A DNA stretch of 64,000 nt, taken from contig WKKR01000001.1 in NCBI GenBank assembly GCA_009684525.1, forward strand, positions 124,001 to 188,000, given 5' to 3'. The translations under genes were made by a program, and so were the position numbers. The notes under the pieces were generated by a model. The model had not been told where the DNA came from. It saw only the letters and a program-made list of their open reading frames with translations, and searched no databases. The DNA comes from Geobacter sp. (GTDB lineage: Bacteria > Desulfobacterota > Desulfuromonadia > Geobacterales > DSM-12255). Shown here piece by piece: positions 33,874-42,678 of this stretch; position 1 is the first letter of the stretch, and each line of letters begins with the position of its first letter.

Positions 33874-33963
33874 GTGTTCTCCTTTAGGTGCGAGTATTTC
33901 TGCCTTGCACTAACATCCATCTTGGCAGGTACTCCGAAAGTCTTCATCATCACGTTATGACAA

Positions 33964-33979
33964 GGCAATTAACCTGCCA
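33964..33979 (-). promoter_or_regulatory. Sigma-54 promoter of the DUF2959 gene
   Basis: On the minus strand TGGCAGGTTAATTGCC matches the -24/-12 consensus (TGGCA at -24, TTGC at -12). It is 90 bp before the ATG. A 12-bp block GCGTTAGGTTGA (34027-34038, plus strand) between it and the UAS is identical at 42584-42595. Confidence 0.8.
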
Positions 33980-34078
33980 ATAACTGACGGTAATGCAACA
34001 AACACAATTAAATCTTGAGTAACAGTGCGTTAGGTTGATCTAAGTGACTATCCGGATAGATTGAGATTTCCGATTGCC

Positions 34079-34111
34079 CTCAATATCTGGTGGAACCTCA
34101 ATATGTTGAGG
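34079..34111 (-). promoter_or_regulatory. Enhancer-like tandem sites (UAS) of the DUF2959 gene
   Basis: On the plus strand CTCAATATCTGGTGG (34079) and CTCAATATGTTGAGG (34097), 18 bp apart. The second forms the dyad CCTCAA-TATG-TTGAGG. The pair lies 100 bp from the sigma-54 element and aligns with 42646-42678. Confidence 0.7.
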
Positions 34112-34157
34112 GAAGCTTTGATGGGGTCTTCAAAGGTGATAAATCGACTGTACCAAG

Positions 34158-35399
34158 TTATCCCTCGGCTTGAACCATATCCTCCACCACGAATCTGCCG
34201 CTGATGAAACAGAAGATGCCTGCCACTACCATGGCAAGCGGGGTGATCAGGAGGGCGCTGCGCAGACCCCACTGGTCGGACAGCCAGCCGAGAATGGCGG
34301 GAGATACGGCGTCACCCAGGGCGTGAATGAAAAAGATGTTGACCGCAAAGGCCATGGCGCGAACAGCAGGGTTGGTGACATTGATGATGACGGTGTTGAG
34401 CGGCCCGGTGTTGAGAAAGAGAAAAAACTCGGCGATACATATCGCGGCCATGCAGGAGATCAATCCGGGGGCGAGAATGGCCCAGACGGCGAAGGGGGTG
34501 CCGATAAGAAACCCCCAGCCGGATATGAGCAGATACCCCTTGCCATTACTTTTTTGCCAGCGGTCGCCAAGCCAGCCACCTGCCATGGTGCCACATATCC
34601 CTGCCAGCACCGTGGTCGCCCCGAACAGGGTATTCCCTTTTGCAACATCCAGAGAATGCACACGGGTCAGAAATGAGGGGATCCACTGTGCAAGCCCCCC
34701 TATGGCGAAGGTCATCGCCGCCATGGCAAGGGTATTGTAAACAAACGAGCGATTTCTGAACAAGGCGGCGTATTCTTTGAAAACCTTTCCTCCCGGAGGC
34801 TGCGACGGTGCATCGTCGCCGCCGCGGGGAGGGGTGCGCAACAGGGCGATGGGGATAGCCAGCAAGAGGCCCGGCACGCCGACCAAGAGAAAAGCAGCAT
34901 GCCAGCCGTACCTCTGTCCCAGCACCCCTCCAAGGAGATAGCCCAGCGCGCTGCCAACAGGAATGGCAACATAAAACCAGGCAAGAATCCGGCCGCGGCG
35001 CTCCTTCGGGAAGAAGTCGGCGACGAGACCTGGCGATACAGTGCCGAAACTCGCCTCACCGACTCCGACTGTAGCCCGGGCTGCCAGCAGGGTCCGGTAG
35101 CCGCCAGCAAGTCCGCCCAGGGCAGTGGCCAGACTCCAGACAACGAGTCCTCCTGCAGCCAGTCTGGTTCGGCTCCACTGGTCTCCGAGCCAACCGAAGA
35201 GCGGGGCGAAGAGCAGATAACTGAGCATGAAGGAGCTCCCGAGAAACCCAAGCTCCGTATCGGTGAGACGCAGGTCGATCTTGATCAGGGGGAATACCGC
35301 AAAAAGCACCTGCCTGTCGATGTAGTTGAGCAGGTTCACCGCCACAAGGAGCCCCAGAGCGTAGTGGCGGTAGGGAGTAGAGATCGGCCCTGCATTCAC
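34158..35399 (-). CDS. MFS transporter (spinster-like)
   Basis: A 413-residue major facilitator with 12 predicted membrane helices. The MFS motif GWLGDQWSRTR lies between helices 2 and 3, and RATVGVGEASFGTVSPGLVADFFPKERRGR in the fourth to fifth helix region resembles the spinster/glycerophosphodiester or sphingolipid-transporter-like group. Substrate unknown. The gene follows an alpha/beta hydrolase and the acyl-ligase/acyltransferase fusion on the same strand with gaps of about 80 and 50 bp, so a lipid-related operon is possible. Its 3' end lies next to the UAS of the DUF2959 gene. Confidence 0.88.
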   Translation of the reverse strand: MNAGPISTPYRHYALGLLVAVNLLNYIDRQVLFAVFPLIKIDLRLTDTELGFLGSSFMLSYLLFAPLFGWLGDQWSRTRLAAGGLVVWSLATALGGLAGGYRTLLAARATVGVGEASFGTVSPGLVADFFPKERRGRILAWFYVAIPVGSALGYLLGGVLGQRYGWHAAFLLVGVPGLLLAIPIALLRTPPRGGDDAPSQPPGGKVFKEYAALFRNRSFVYNTLAMAAMTFAIGGLAQWIPSFLTRVHSLDVAKGNTLFGATTVLAGICGTMAGGWLGDRWQKSNGKGYLLISGWGFLIGTPFAVWAILAPGLISCMAAICIAEFFLFLNTGPLNTVIINVTNPAVRAMAFAVNIFFIHALGDAVSPAILGWLSDQWGLRSALLITPLAMVVAGIFCFISGRFVVEDMVQAEG

Positions 35400-35482
35400 T
35401 TATTGACCCCTTTTCTCGTGTCTGCTTCAACCGGAGTGCTGTTCACGCTAAATCCCGATTACCCCCTTCATGCATGGCCGGG

Positions 35483-36316
35483 TTACCTGGTTGTCTCAGC
35501 CTTGATGAAAGCGAGCAGGTCCTCGTTGACCTCCCCCTTGTGGGTCGAGCACATCCCGTGAGGCGCACCCGGATAAATCTTCAGCGTGGCGCCTTTGACG
35601 AGCTTGGACGAGAGCATGGCCGAAGCGCCAATCGGCACTATCTGGTCGTCATCACTGTGAAGTATCAGTGTCGGGACGTCGAACTTTTCGAGATCTTTCG
35701 TGAAGTCTGTTTCGGAGAAGGCCTTGATGCAATCGAAAACGCCTTTGAACCCGGCCTGCATTCCCTGGAGCCAGAACGAATCCCGAAGGCCTTGCGAGAC
35801 CTTGGCATGTGGCCTGTTGGCACCGTAGAACGGAATGGTGAGATCCTTGAAGAACTGCGAGCGGTCGGCGAGGACCCCTGTGCGGATCTGGTCGAAAGCC
35901 TCTGTCGGCAACCCCCCGGGATTTTCGGCTGTCTTCAGCATGAGCGGAGTTACCGAGCCGATCAGCACGGCCTTGGCCACACGTTTCGTGCCGTAGCGGC
36001 CAATATAGCGGGCAACTTCACCGCCACCCGTTGAGTGACCGACATGGATCGCGTTCTTTACGTCGAGTGCTTCGACAAGGGCCGCGAGGTCGGCGGCGTA
36101 TGTATCCATGTCGTTGCCGTTCCAAGGCTGGCTCGACCGGCCATGGCCGCGACGGTCATGGGCAATGCAGCGGTATCCATGGTCACTCAGAAAAACCATC
36201 TGGTCTTCCCAGGCGTCCGCGCTCAGTGGCCAACCATGGCTGAAGACAACGGGCTGTCCGCTGCCCCAGTCCTTGTAATAGATCTGTGTACCGTCTTGCG
36301 TCGTTATCGAGCTCAT
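35483..36316 (-). CDS. Alpha/beta hydrolase (non-heme haloperoxidase / esterase type)
   Basis: A 277-residue hydrolase of the chloroperoxidase/arylesterase group. The oxyanion segment [13 protein letters not shown], the nucleophile elbow GHSTGGGE (Ser near residue 98), the acid in [10 protein letters not shown] and the His in [10 protein letters not shown] are all visible, so the catalytic triad is complete. These enzymes act as esterases, lactonases or perhydrolases; a haloperoxidase name is historical. No signal peptide. AAGGAGGCACACA precedes the ATG. It lies between the MFS gene and the acyl-ligase fusion on the same strand. Confidence 0.9.
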   Translation of the reverse strand: MSSITTQDGTQIYYKDWGSGQPVVFSHGWPLSADAWEDQMVFLSDHGYRCIAHDRRGHGRSSQPWNGNDMDTYAADLAALVEALDVKNAIHVGHSTGGGEVARYIGRYGTKRVAKAVLIGSVTPLMLKTAENPGGLPTEAFDQIRTGVLADRSQFFKDLTIPFYGANRPHAKVSQGLRDSFWLQGMQAGFKGVFDCIKAFSETDFTKDLEKFDVPTLILHSDDDQIVPIGASAMLSSKLVKGATLKIYPGAPHGMCSTHKGEVNEDLLAFIKAETTR

Positions 36317-36367
36317 TGTGTGCCTCCTTGTTTAGATTAGCTTTTTGCAGCTTTGTCATCCTGATTT

Positions 36368-38842
36368 TCAGAGTTTCTCCACTGCCAGCCGCGTCTGCTC
36401 CACGATCTCCGGTGGTTCCTCGTAGCGAAACCGCCGCGGTTCTCCGAAGGTTATCGTCACCTTGCCCTGTTTTGGAAACTTGCCATCGTGCGGAAGAACC
36501 TGATCGGTTCCGCTGATTTTTATCGGCACTACCGGAATCCCCAACTCCTTGACCATGATTCCCAAACCCAACTGGAAGGGCTGCATCGTGCCGTCCCTTG
36601 AATGCCCCCCTTCCGGGAAGATCAGGATGTTAACGCCGGCATCGGCAAGTCTTCCCATGTGGGCGAGCGAGCCGCTGAACCCTTGTGACTGGGGCAGGGG
36701 AAAGAGGTTGAGCAATACGGTAGCGTACTCATAGCTCAGGCGCCTCAAGATCCGGTCGATCCCATGGTAGTCACCGAAGAAGAACTCTTCCCAGGCAGCA
36801 GTGGCGGTTCTGTTACGGATCTTCGGCGGGAGCGCGAACATGACAGCCGGTTGATCCAGGTAACTCAGGTGATTGGCCACGAAAAAAACCGGTCCGGCCA
36901 GGTTTTGCAGCTTATCGATCCCTTGTACTTCGAGTGTGACGAAGCGGCGAAACAAGGGGCCGTGAAACAGGGTATCCCAGGCCCTTCGCACATTCCTGAA
37001 GAAACCGGCATTGGTCCAGAACCGGAAATGGTCGTGCCGGATCGGTTTTTCCCGTTTTGCGATAATCTGGCGCAGGTCCGAGACCCGTGTTTGCGGACCG
37101 ATCTGTGAGTCCTCGATATCCAGCCGGTATTCCTGTTCCAGGAAACTGACCAATTCGACCCGGTCGATGGAGGTAAGGCCCAGGTCGGCCACCAGCAAGG
37201 ACTCCTCCCGGATTTGAGCGGCACCCGTACCGGTCACCTTGGCAAGCAGGTTGAGCAGTCTGTCCCGGCTGATGCCTGCATCACTTTCCTCCGGCCCCTT
37301 TTTCAACTCTTCCTTCACCGCGAATTTTTTGATCTTGAGGGTTGTGGTCTTGGGAAATTCCGGCTCGTTCCAGATAGTGGAACCGGTAATCTGGTGCAGA
37401 GTATCCAGACTACGGTTCGCCTGGGCAATGATCTCTTCGGGCGCTTTGCCGCTTCCGTCCAGGAGCAGCACAGCATGCACCTCTTCGCCTCCTCCCCGAT
37501 CCACACCGATGACGCACGACTCCTTCACCCCACTGATCTTGTTCAGCACCGCCTCCAGTTCGTCGGGATAGACATTGACCCCGGCACCGGTGACAATCAG
37601 TTCCTTATCCCTCCCCTTGATGATCAGCCCGCCGTGCGGAGCGATCTCCCCGAGGTCTCCGGTCCGAAACCAACCGTCGTCAGTGAAGGCCTCGCGGCTG
37701 GCCTGTTCATTCTCGTAGTAGCCGGGAAAGACATTATCCCCGCGCACCAGGACCTCTCTTTCCTCGACCCTCAATTGAACCCCCGGCAGGGGAGGGCCAA
37801 CCGAACCTGCTACCTGTCGGTCCATGGTGTTGACGCAGAGCACGGGCGAGGTTTCGGTGAGGCCATATCCCTCCAGAACGGTGAATCCCATGCTATTCCA
37901 GAAATTGAAAACCTCCGGATCCAGTGGTGCGCCGCCTGAGACGAAGGCAGTGAAATCGGGGCCGAACTTGCTTTGTACCGGGTAGAAGAGGGCTCGGCGC
38001 ACCCCTTTCGGGAGCCTTGTTGCGAGCTTCGTTAACGATCGAAACAGGCCGGAGAGGTGCTTATCTTCAATTTCCCGCTCGATGGTCGTTTTGAGCAGCT
38101 GCATCAGGCGGGGAACGGACATGATGATGTAGATGTCCTCTTCGCCCAGCGCTTCCATGATCGCGGAGGGCTTGAGAGTGCGCAGATACACGATGGCCGC
38201 TCCATGGTAGAGCGGGGTAAAAAAACCGCCCATCTGTTCGAACATGTGGGATAGCGGCAGCAGGGAAAGGAAGTTGAACTCGGGGGTAATGATCGGTACA
38301 GCCAGGTTTATCTGGATCACGTTGGCGACCAGGTTTTTGTGGGTCAGGATGACCCCCTTCGGGTTGCCGGTAGTGCCGGAAGTATAGATGAGTTGCGCCG
38401 TATCTTCGGGTGCAACGGATGCAAGTTCGTGGATGGGGTTAATGTCTTCCAGCAGATTGGGAAGATCTTCCAGCAGCATCGAAGCGCCTTCGGATATCCG
38501 CTCCGGCTTGAAGCGGCTCTGCAGGACAACCTTGGTTTTCGTGAGGTCACGGATGGAATCGGCGCGTGCCAGATCGGACATGAAGTCCACCGGGACGGCG
38601 ATTGCGCCACGGATGATGATGCCCCAATAGGCTATTGCCCACCAGGAAGAGTTTGGCCCCCAGATCAGCACCCTGTCCCCCGCCGCCACACCACGTTGCG
38701 CCAAGAGGTTGGCCATTTTCAGGGCAAGTCCGTGAAACTCCCGATAAGAAACCGTCAGCCGTCGTATGCCGGTGCGGTTCACAAAGGCGGTTTTATCACC
38801 CAGCGCTTCGAACGTCCCGAAGAGATCGATCAGGGTCCGCAT
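36368..38842 (-). CDS. Trifunctional AMP-ligase / acyl carrier / PlsC-type acyltransferase (island copy)
   Basis: An 824-residue paralogue of the gene at 8052-10529 with the same domain order: AMP ligase (YTSGTTGNPKGV, GYGLTETSP, PKTTTLKIKKF), acyl carrier (LGLTSIDRVEL), and acyltransferase (NHLSYLDQP, FPEGGHS). The catalytic motifs of all three parts are kept. The ATG at 38842 (MRTLIDLFG) corresponds to the start of the paralogue; a GTG at 38851 is the alternative. The first bases overlap the stop of a response-regulator fragment. Having two copies in 30 kb suggests that the island brings its own lipid-remodelling enzyme, possibly with the hydrolase and MFS protein. Confidence 0.88.
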   Translation of the reverse strand: MRTLIDLFGTFEALGDKTAFVNRTGIRRLTVSYREFHGLALKMANLLAQRGVAAGDRVLIWGPNSSWWAIAYWGIIIRGAIAVPVDFMSDLARADSIRDLTKTKVVLQSRFKPERISEGASMLLEDLPNLLEDINPIHELASVAPEDTAQLIYTSGTTGNPKGVILTHKNLVANVIQINLAVPIITPEFNFLSLLPLSHMFEQMGGFFTPLYHGAAIVYLRTLKPSAIMEALGEEDIYIIMSVPRLMQLLKTTIEREIEDKHLSGLFRSLTKLATRLPKGVRRALFYPVQSKFGPDFTAFVSGGAPLDPEVFNFWNSMGFTVLEGYGLTETSPVLCVNTMDRQVAGSVGPPLPGVQLRVEEREVLVRGDNVFPGYYENEQASREAFTDDGWFRTGDLGEIAPHGGLIIKGRDKELIVTGAGVNVYPDELEAVLNKISGVKESCVIGVDRGGGEEVHAVLLLDGSGKAPEEIIAQANRSLDTLHQITGSTIWNEPEFPKTTTLKIKKFAVKEELKKGPEESDAGISRDRLLNLLAKVTGTGAAQIREESLLVADLGLTSIDRVELVSFLEQEYRLDIEDSQIGPQTRVSDLRQIIAKREKPIRHDHFRFWTNAGFFRNVRRAWDTLFHGPLFRRFVTLEVQGIDKLQNLAGPVFFVANHLSYLDQPAVMFALPPKIRNRTATAAWEEFFFGDYHGIDRILRRLSYEYATVLLNLFPLPQSQGFSGSLAHMGRLADAGVNILIFPEGGHSRDGTMQPFQLGLGIMVKELGIPVVPIKISGTDQVLPHDGKFPKQGKVTITFGEPRRFRYEEPPEIVEQTRLAVEKL

Positions 38843-38847
38843 GGTTT

Positions 38848-38997
38848 TCACTGCTCACTCAGAGCTTCCCGTACCTTGATGGACAGATCCAACATCGAGA
38901 ATGGCTTCTGCATGAAGTTCACCCCTTCGTCCAGAACTCCTCGATGAGCGATCACATCGGATGTATAACCGGACATGAACAGGATTTTCATGCCGGG
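38848..38997 (-). pseudogene. C-terminal fragment of a response-regulator receiver domain
   Basis: On the minus strand the frame reads PGMKILFMSGYTSDVIAHRG and on to NFMQKPFSMLDLSIKVREAL, the beta4-alpha5 end of a receiver domain as found at the C-terminus of PAS hybrid kinases, with the conserved lysine in QKPF. The phospho-acceptor half and the kinase are missing. The fragment ends against the start of the acyl-ligase fusion, so it marks a deletion or recombination junction. Confidence 0.7.
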
Positions 38998-39106
38998 GTA
39001 AATGGATACTGTCCCGTTTTTGAGCGCCATCGGGGTGTGGGAGATGTCGGGACCCTTCAGGTAGGCAGTTCTCATCTGGAAAGGGTTCTTTTCCGCCCTG
39101 GCGACG

Positions 39107-39895
39107 TCAATCTGTCGGAATCGGTTTGCCGATTTCGATCTCGCGCTTCTCGTGGTAGAAGAAGCGGACCATGTAGTACTCGAAGGGGTAGCCGCTCTCA
39201 TAGTAGCGGAAAGTCTGCTGATGCCGCGCATCGATGACCTCCAGGGTTGTTATCCCCGAGGCGATGGCGAAGCTGTCGTCGGAGCTCCCAAACGGATCGA
39301 CCGCCGTATAGATGCCGTATGTTATCCCGCTGTCCACTGCAAGACCTCCTGTGTCGCGAAGGGAAGAGGGGCCAAATATCGGCAGCACCAGGTAGGGTCC
39401 GGAGTCTACCCCCCAGTAGCCAAGGGTCTTGCCGAAATCCTCGTCATGGCGTTCCAGTCCCAGGCTGGTAGCAGGGTCGAACAGGCCGCCAAGCCCCAGG
39501 GTACTGTTTGTCACGAAACGGCCAAGTGTCGTCGCCGACTCAGTTCCCTTGAACTGGAACAAGCTGTTGGTGAGATTCCGGATCTCCCCGAGGTTGTTGA
39601 AGAAGCCGGAGATGCGTTCCTGCAGGAAGGTGGGAGTGACATACTCGTAGCCGCTCACGACCGGGAGGAACAGGTATTTGTCAAAGTAAAAGTTGAACCG
39701 GTACATGCTCCGGTTGAACCCTTCCCAGGGATCGGCTACCTCAGCGAAGCGTTGGTCCTTGAACTCGCTGATCGAGTGCATCGGCGGTTCTTCGGCCGGA
39801 CTGTTTACCCTGGCTGAGGCGCACCCGAGCAAAGACACCGACAGCAGCAGGAAGAAGAAGGCCCGACTACAGGATCCATATCGGGTAAGAGTCAT
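39107..39895 (-). CDS. mlaA: MlaA (VacJ) family outer-membrane lipoprotein
   Basis: A 262-residue MlaA lipoprotein, which removes phospholipids from the outer leaflet of the outer membrane. The signal peptide ends in the lipobox LLGC; the mature protein has DPWEGFNRSMYRFNFYFD, NNLGEIRNLTNSLFQ, TLGLGGLFDPATSLGLERHDEDFGKTLGYWGVDSGPYLVLPIFGPS-type signatures and ends with a YxxDAR-like helix (VIDARHQQTFR). The start at 39895 follows GGAGGGGCAC. mlaBCDEF are not nearby; instead a secreted hydrolase-like gene lies 13 bp upstream on the same strand, forming a two-gene unit. Confidence 0.93.
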   Translation of the reverse strand: MTLTRYGSCSRAFFFLLLSVSLLGCASARVNSPAEEPPMHSISEFKDQRFAEVADPWEGFNRSMYRFNFYFDKYLFLPVVSGYEYVTPTFLQERISGFFNNLGEIRNLTNSLFQFKGTESATTLGRFVTNSTLGLGGLFDPATSLGLERHDEDFGKTLGYWGVDSGPYLVLPIFGPSSLRDTGGLAVDSGITYGIYTAVDPFGSSDDSFAIASGITTLEVIDARHQQTFRYYESGYPFEYYMVRFFYHEKREIEIGKPIPTD

Positions 39896-39908
39896 TGTAG
39901 TGCCCCTC

Positions 39909-41183
39909 CTATTCAAAAAAAGCGACCATGTAGGCCAGGTTTTCCTTATACTCAAGGTTGCCCAAATGGCCACCACGCGGGTAGATCTTGGCCCGTTCGC
40001 CAAAAAGCTGCCGGAGGTAGTCAAGCTCCGCCTTGGTAAGGATGAAGTCGTTTTCGTTGGTCATGACGCCGAATTTGGCAGACGACTTCAGGTACCCCTC
40101 GATACTTTTGAAGCCCAGGGTGTCGATGAGCTCCTGCTTGGTGAGTCCCGGTCGACGCTTCTGGAAATGGGGATAAAGGTACTCGTTGAAATAGTCGAAG
40201 AAGCTCAGGTGGGTGGAGACCAGAAAATAATCGAAAAGGGAATCGGTGGGGCTCAGGACCCGGTTCTTCGGGACGACGTAGCCACTGTTGGTCATCACGT
40301 CGGAGGAGAAGATCATGCCTGCCAGGTTGATGCGGTAGGTGAGACCGATCAATCCACCGGTTTCCTCACGGGAGAAGAGCTTCTCCGTGTAGATCGAGTA
40401 GAGAAAATCATCGTTGAGGGCAACAAAATTGCCATACCGGTAGAATTGGCTGAATTTTATCAGCATCTTATTGAAAAAGATGCCTTGCTTCTTGGCTCCT
40501 CCGGGTATCCGTTTCAGGAGTTCTTCGATCCTTGCAGCAGAATTGTAGAGGCTTACCGCGGGGTTAATCATGAGCACCCTGCGAAAGTTGAAGACCTTTC
40601 GCTCTTCGTCCAGCTTCGCCACGAAGGCGGCCTGGGTAGCGCCTAGGCTGTAGCCGCACAGGTGGAAGGATGATACCTCAATGTCATCTTCTACCTCTTT
40701 CCAGGCGATCTCCATAACCCGGTACAGGTCTGCGGCGTCCTCGGTCAGATCTCCGGGGATGTTGTTTTGTGAGGCACTGACTATGAAGTTTGCATGGGAC
40801 GACGACGGCAGGGTGATGACATGAAAGCCAGCCTGGTAGAGGGCCTTCATCATGGTCAAAAGCTTCGGGGCCCGGTCGCTGGCGCCGGCTCCGGCGATCA
40901 GAAAGACCAGCGGCGCCTTCTTCTCCTGGTAGGCGAAGGTGCAATGCAATCCCTTATCGTAAAAGAAGATCGGCGGTTTCTGCCGGTCCGGGATTACATC
41001 GAGCACAAGCTGCCGAACCCGCATCTTTGCAGGGAACTCAGCCATGAGGTTTGCCGGGGTCCCGAGGATGGTGGCTTCATACGATCCCGAGATCGGATAA
41101 CCGTAGTCGTCATCTGCTGCGCGACTTGGCACTGTCAACAACAAGAAGCAGCCGGCTATAAACAGCATTCTCAGGTACATCAT
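39909..41183 (-). CDS. Secreted alpha/beta hydrolase-like protein linked to MlaA
   Basis: A 424-residue exported protein. After a signal peptide (about 1-23) it has an alpha/beta-hydrolase core: PLVFLIAGAGASDRAPKL near 115, and a nucleophile-type elbow HLCGYSLGATQAAF near 195, with a possible His in PRGGHLGNLEY at the C-terminus. It could act on lipids delivered by or to MlaA, with which it is paired. The ATG at 41183 is chosen for its signal peptide and GGAGACACC upstream; the open frame continues to 41453 through a fused remnant of a small membrane protein. Confidence 0.75.
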   Translation of the reverse strand: MMYLRMLFIAGCFLLLTVPSRAADDDYGYPISGSYEATILGTPANLMAEFPAKMRVRQLVLDVIPDRQKPPIFFYDKGLHCTFAYQEKKAPLVFLIAGAGASDRAPKLLTMMKALYQAGFHVITLPSSSHANFIVSASQNNIPGDLTEDAADLYRVMEIAWKEVEDDIEVSSFHLCGYSLGATQAAFVAKLDEERKVFNFRRVLMINPAVSLYNSAARIEELLKRIPGGAKKQGIFFNKMLIKFSQFYRYGNFVALNDDFLYSIYTEKLFSREETGGLIGLTYRINLAGMIFSSDVMTNSGYVVPKNRVLSPTDSLFDYFLVSTHLSFFDYFNEYLYPHFQKRRPGLTKQELIDTLGFKSIEGYLKSSAKFGVMTNENDFILTKAELDYLRQLFGERAKIYPRGGHLGNLEYKENLAYMVAFFE

Positions 41184-41303
41184 GCGGGTGTCTCCATTAT
41201 ACGTGGGCATGCATTTCGCCTGTACGGACAGACAGGTGAGCCGGTAGATAGTTTCCGCCCTGGTGGCGTCAATCTGAGGGATTGCTTGTGCAAGACCGGG
41301 GTT

Positions 41304-41453
41304 GTCCTTAGAAAGGGTACGCGTTATCCCGGTCAAGATCACACCCCCTGCACGTATGACTATCGAGATCATCATGATGGTGTGCACTCCAACGACAATA
41401 AGTACCCATGCAGTGCTGCCAATGACAAAAGCAAAACCGATGAGAGCGGTCAT
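41304..41453 (-). pseudogene. Degraded copy of the small two-helix membrane protein
   Basis: The frame reads LIGFAFVIGSTAWVLIVVGV and then GVILTGITRTLSKD, clearly related to the 54-residue protein at 32807-32971, but the stop codon after KD is lost and the frame runs on into the hydrolase-like gene. A strong ribosome site is missing. Read as a decayed duplicate. Confidence 0.6.
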
Positions 41454-41495
41454 ATGGGGCTAATTGCTGCTTTCTGGTCGAGATCCCCATAATCG

Positions 41496-42248
41496 TCACC
41501 TCAATAGTTCCTGGTCAGACATGGCGTCCACCATGACGCCTATATAAGATTTAATCTGGTCCTGGTTCGAACCGAAAATCTCGGTCTCGGACGCAGCAGA
41601 CCAGATCAGCTTGTTGTTCCCGGCGTTATACAGGTTGGTTTCCATAAGGGCGTATTCATCCTCGGCCGTATAACCGGGTGTGTACACGGCTGGTGGCTCT
41701 ATGCGATCTGATATGTCAATCAAGACGAGGTGGCACGCCTGGCCCGAATCATTGATCTTTGCTTCGATCTGTACATAGCGAGGAAGGTTCTCTTTATCGA
41801 GGAGCACCGCTTCGCAGGTCTCTTTGCGCCGACTTGCAAAGGCTAAGTTGAGGAACGATTTGATTTCTGTCCGGTATTCATCTTTGACCAACCTCATGAA
41901 GCTGCTGCCAGAAAGTTTGTATGGCTCACTTCCGACAAGGCCGGCGCCAGTGCGGTTCACGTTGCGGATCTTACCGTTTCGGGTGATGGTAAAATAGCCG
42001 ACCGGGGAAAAATCGAAGAGATCAGTATACAATCTCAACGTTTTCTCAACCCCTTCCTTGGCTTTGCATAGCTTCAGGATTTGCGTCTCCAGTTCGATCT
42101 GGCGGGCTTCAAATTCATGGACAAGCCTCAGTCCTTCTTCCCTGGTTCGGGAAGAATGCACGTGAGTCGTTTTTGCCTGCAACGGAACTTCGACTCTGCT
42201 CTGATGTTTGTCAAATACTGACAGGCTCTTAACTTTGCCAGTTTCCAT
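41496..42248 (-). CDS. PAS-domain protein fused to a DUF4136-like C-terminus
   Basis: A 250-residue protein. The N-terminal part has the helix LVHEFEARQIELETQ and a PAS domain (FDFSPVGYFTITRNG near 75-90, up to DISDR near 180), closely like the island's kinases. From about residue 185 the sequence changes to YTAEDEYALMETNLYNAGNN and KLIWSAASETEIFG, the C-terminal third of DUF4136-type lipoproteins. No kinase or output domain follows and no signal peptide is present. It looks like an in-frame recombination between a PAS sensor and a lipoprotein gene. It is 55 bp after the DUF5670 gene and may share its sigma-54 promoter. Confidence 0.65.
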   Translation of the reverse strand: METGKVKSLSVFDKHQSRVEVPLQAKTTHVHSSRTREEGLRLVHEFEARQIELETQILKLCKAKEGVEKTLRLYTDLFDFSPVGYFTITRNGKIRNVNRTGAGLVGSEPYKLSGSSFMRLVKDEYRTEIKSFLNLAFASRRKETCEAVLLDKENLPRYVQIEAKINDSGQACHLVLIDISDRIEPPAVYTPGYTAEDEYALMETNLYNAGNNKLIWSAASETEIFGSNQDQIKSYIGVMVDAMSDQELLR

Positions 42249-42303
42249 TTTTGCCCCACATTTCGCTGATATGTCGTTGAATATTCATAGTCTGTCAGGA
42301 TGT

Positions 42304-42453
42304 CTACAGGATCTTTCGCCCTTGAATGACTCTTACGAGCACCACAATAATGGCAATTACGAGCAAAATATGAATCAACCCACCCATGGTATATGAATTA
42401 ACCATACCCAACAGCCACATCACTATCAGGACCACGCAAATTGTCCACAGCAT
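42304..42453 (-). CDS. DUF5670 (Lmo0937 family) small membrane protein
   Basis: A 49-residue protein with two hydrophobic helices: MLWTICVVLIVMWLLGMVNS, then TMGGLIHILLVIAIIVVLVR and a basic tail. The WLLG...GGLIH...LL.IA pattern is typical of the DUF5670/Lmo0937 family, small membrane proteins of unknown role often induced by stress. AAAAGGAGATTGTT precedes the ATG at 42453. A sigma-54 element lies 68 bp upstream and tandem UAS sites about 195 bp upstream. The gene is easily missed because of its size. Confidence 0.85.
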   Translation of the reverse strand: MLWTICVVLIVMWLLGMVNSYTMGGLIHILLVIAIIVVLVRVIQGRKIL

Positions 42454-42520
42454 AACAATCTCCTTTTGGAGACGGATGTGTAACTTGTGCCGCTACTCTC
42501 ATCTAGATATTCACTTGTAA

Positions 42521-42536
42521 GGCAATTGGGATGCCA
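42521..42536 (-). promoter_or_regulatory. Sigma-54 promoter of the DUF5670 gene
   Basis: On the minus strand TGGCATCCCAATTGCC fits the -24/-12 consensus exactly at GG, GC and spacing. It aligns with the element at 33964-33979 as part of a repeated upstream region. Confidence 0.82.
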
Positions 42537-42645
42537 AGAACCTAATGCAGGATCAGAAGCTTCAATTCGCCTTTAATAACACCGCGTTAGGTTGACAGAA
42601 GAGGATAACCGGGACATCAGTAAATCATGATTGATTTCGATACGC

Positions 42646-42678
42646 CTCAATATTTGGCGGAACTTCAACATGCTGCGG
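42646..42678 (-). promoter_or_regulatory. Enhancer-like tandem sites (UAS) of the DUF5670 gene
   Basis: On the plus strand CTCAATATTTGGCGG (42646) and TTCAACATGCTGCGG (42664), 18 bp apart, each with dyad character. 110 bp separate the pair from the sigma-54 element. Region 42520-42692 aligns with 33963-34125. Confidence 0.7.
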
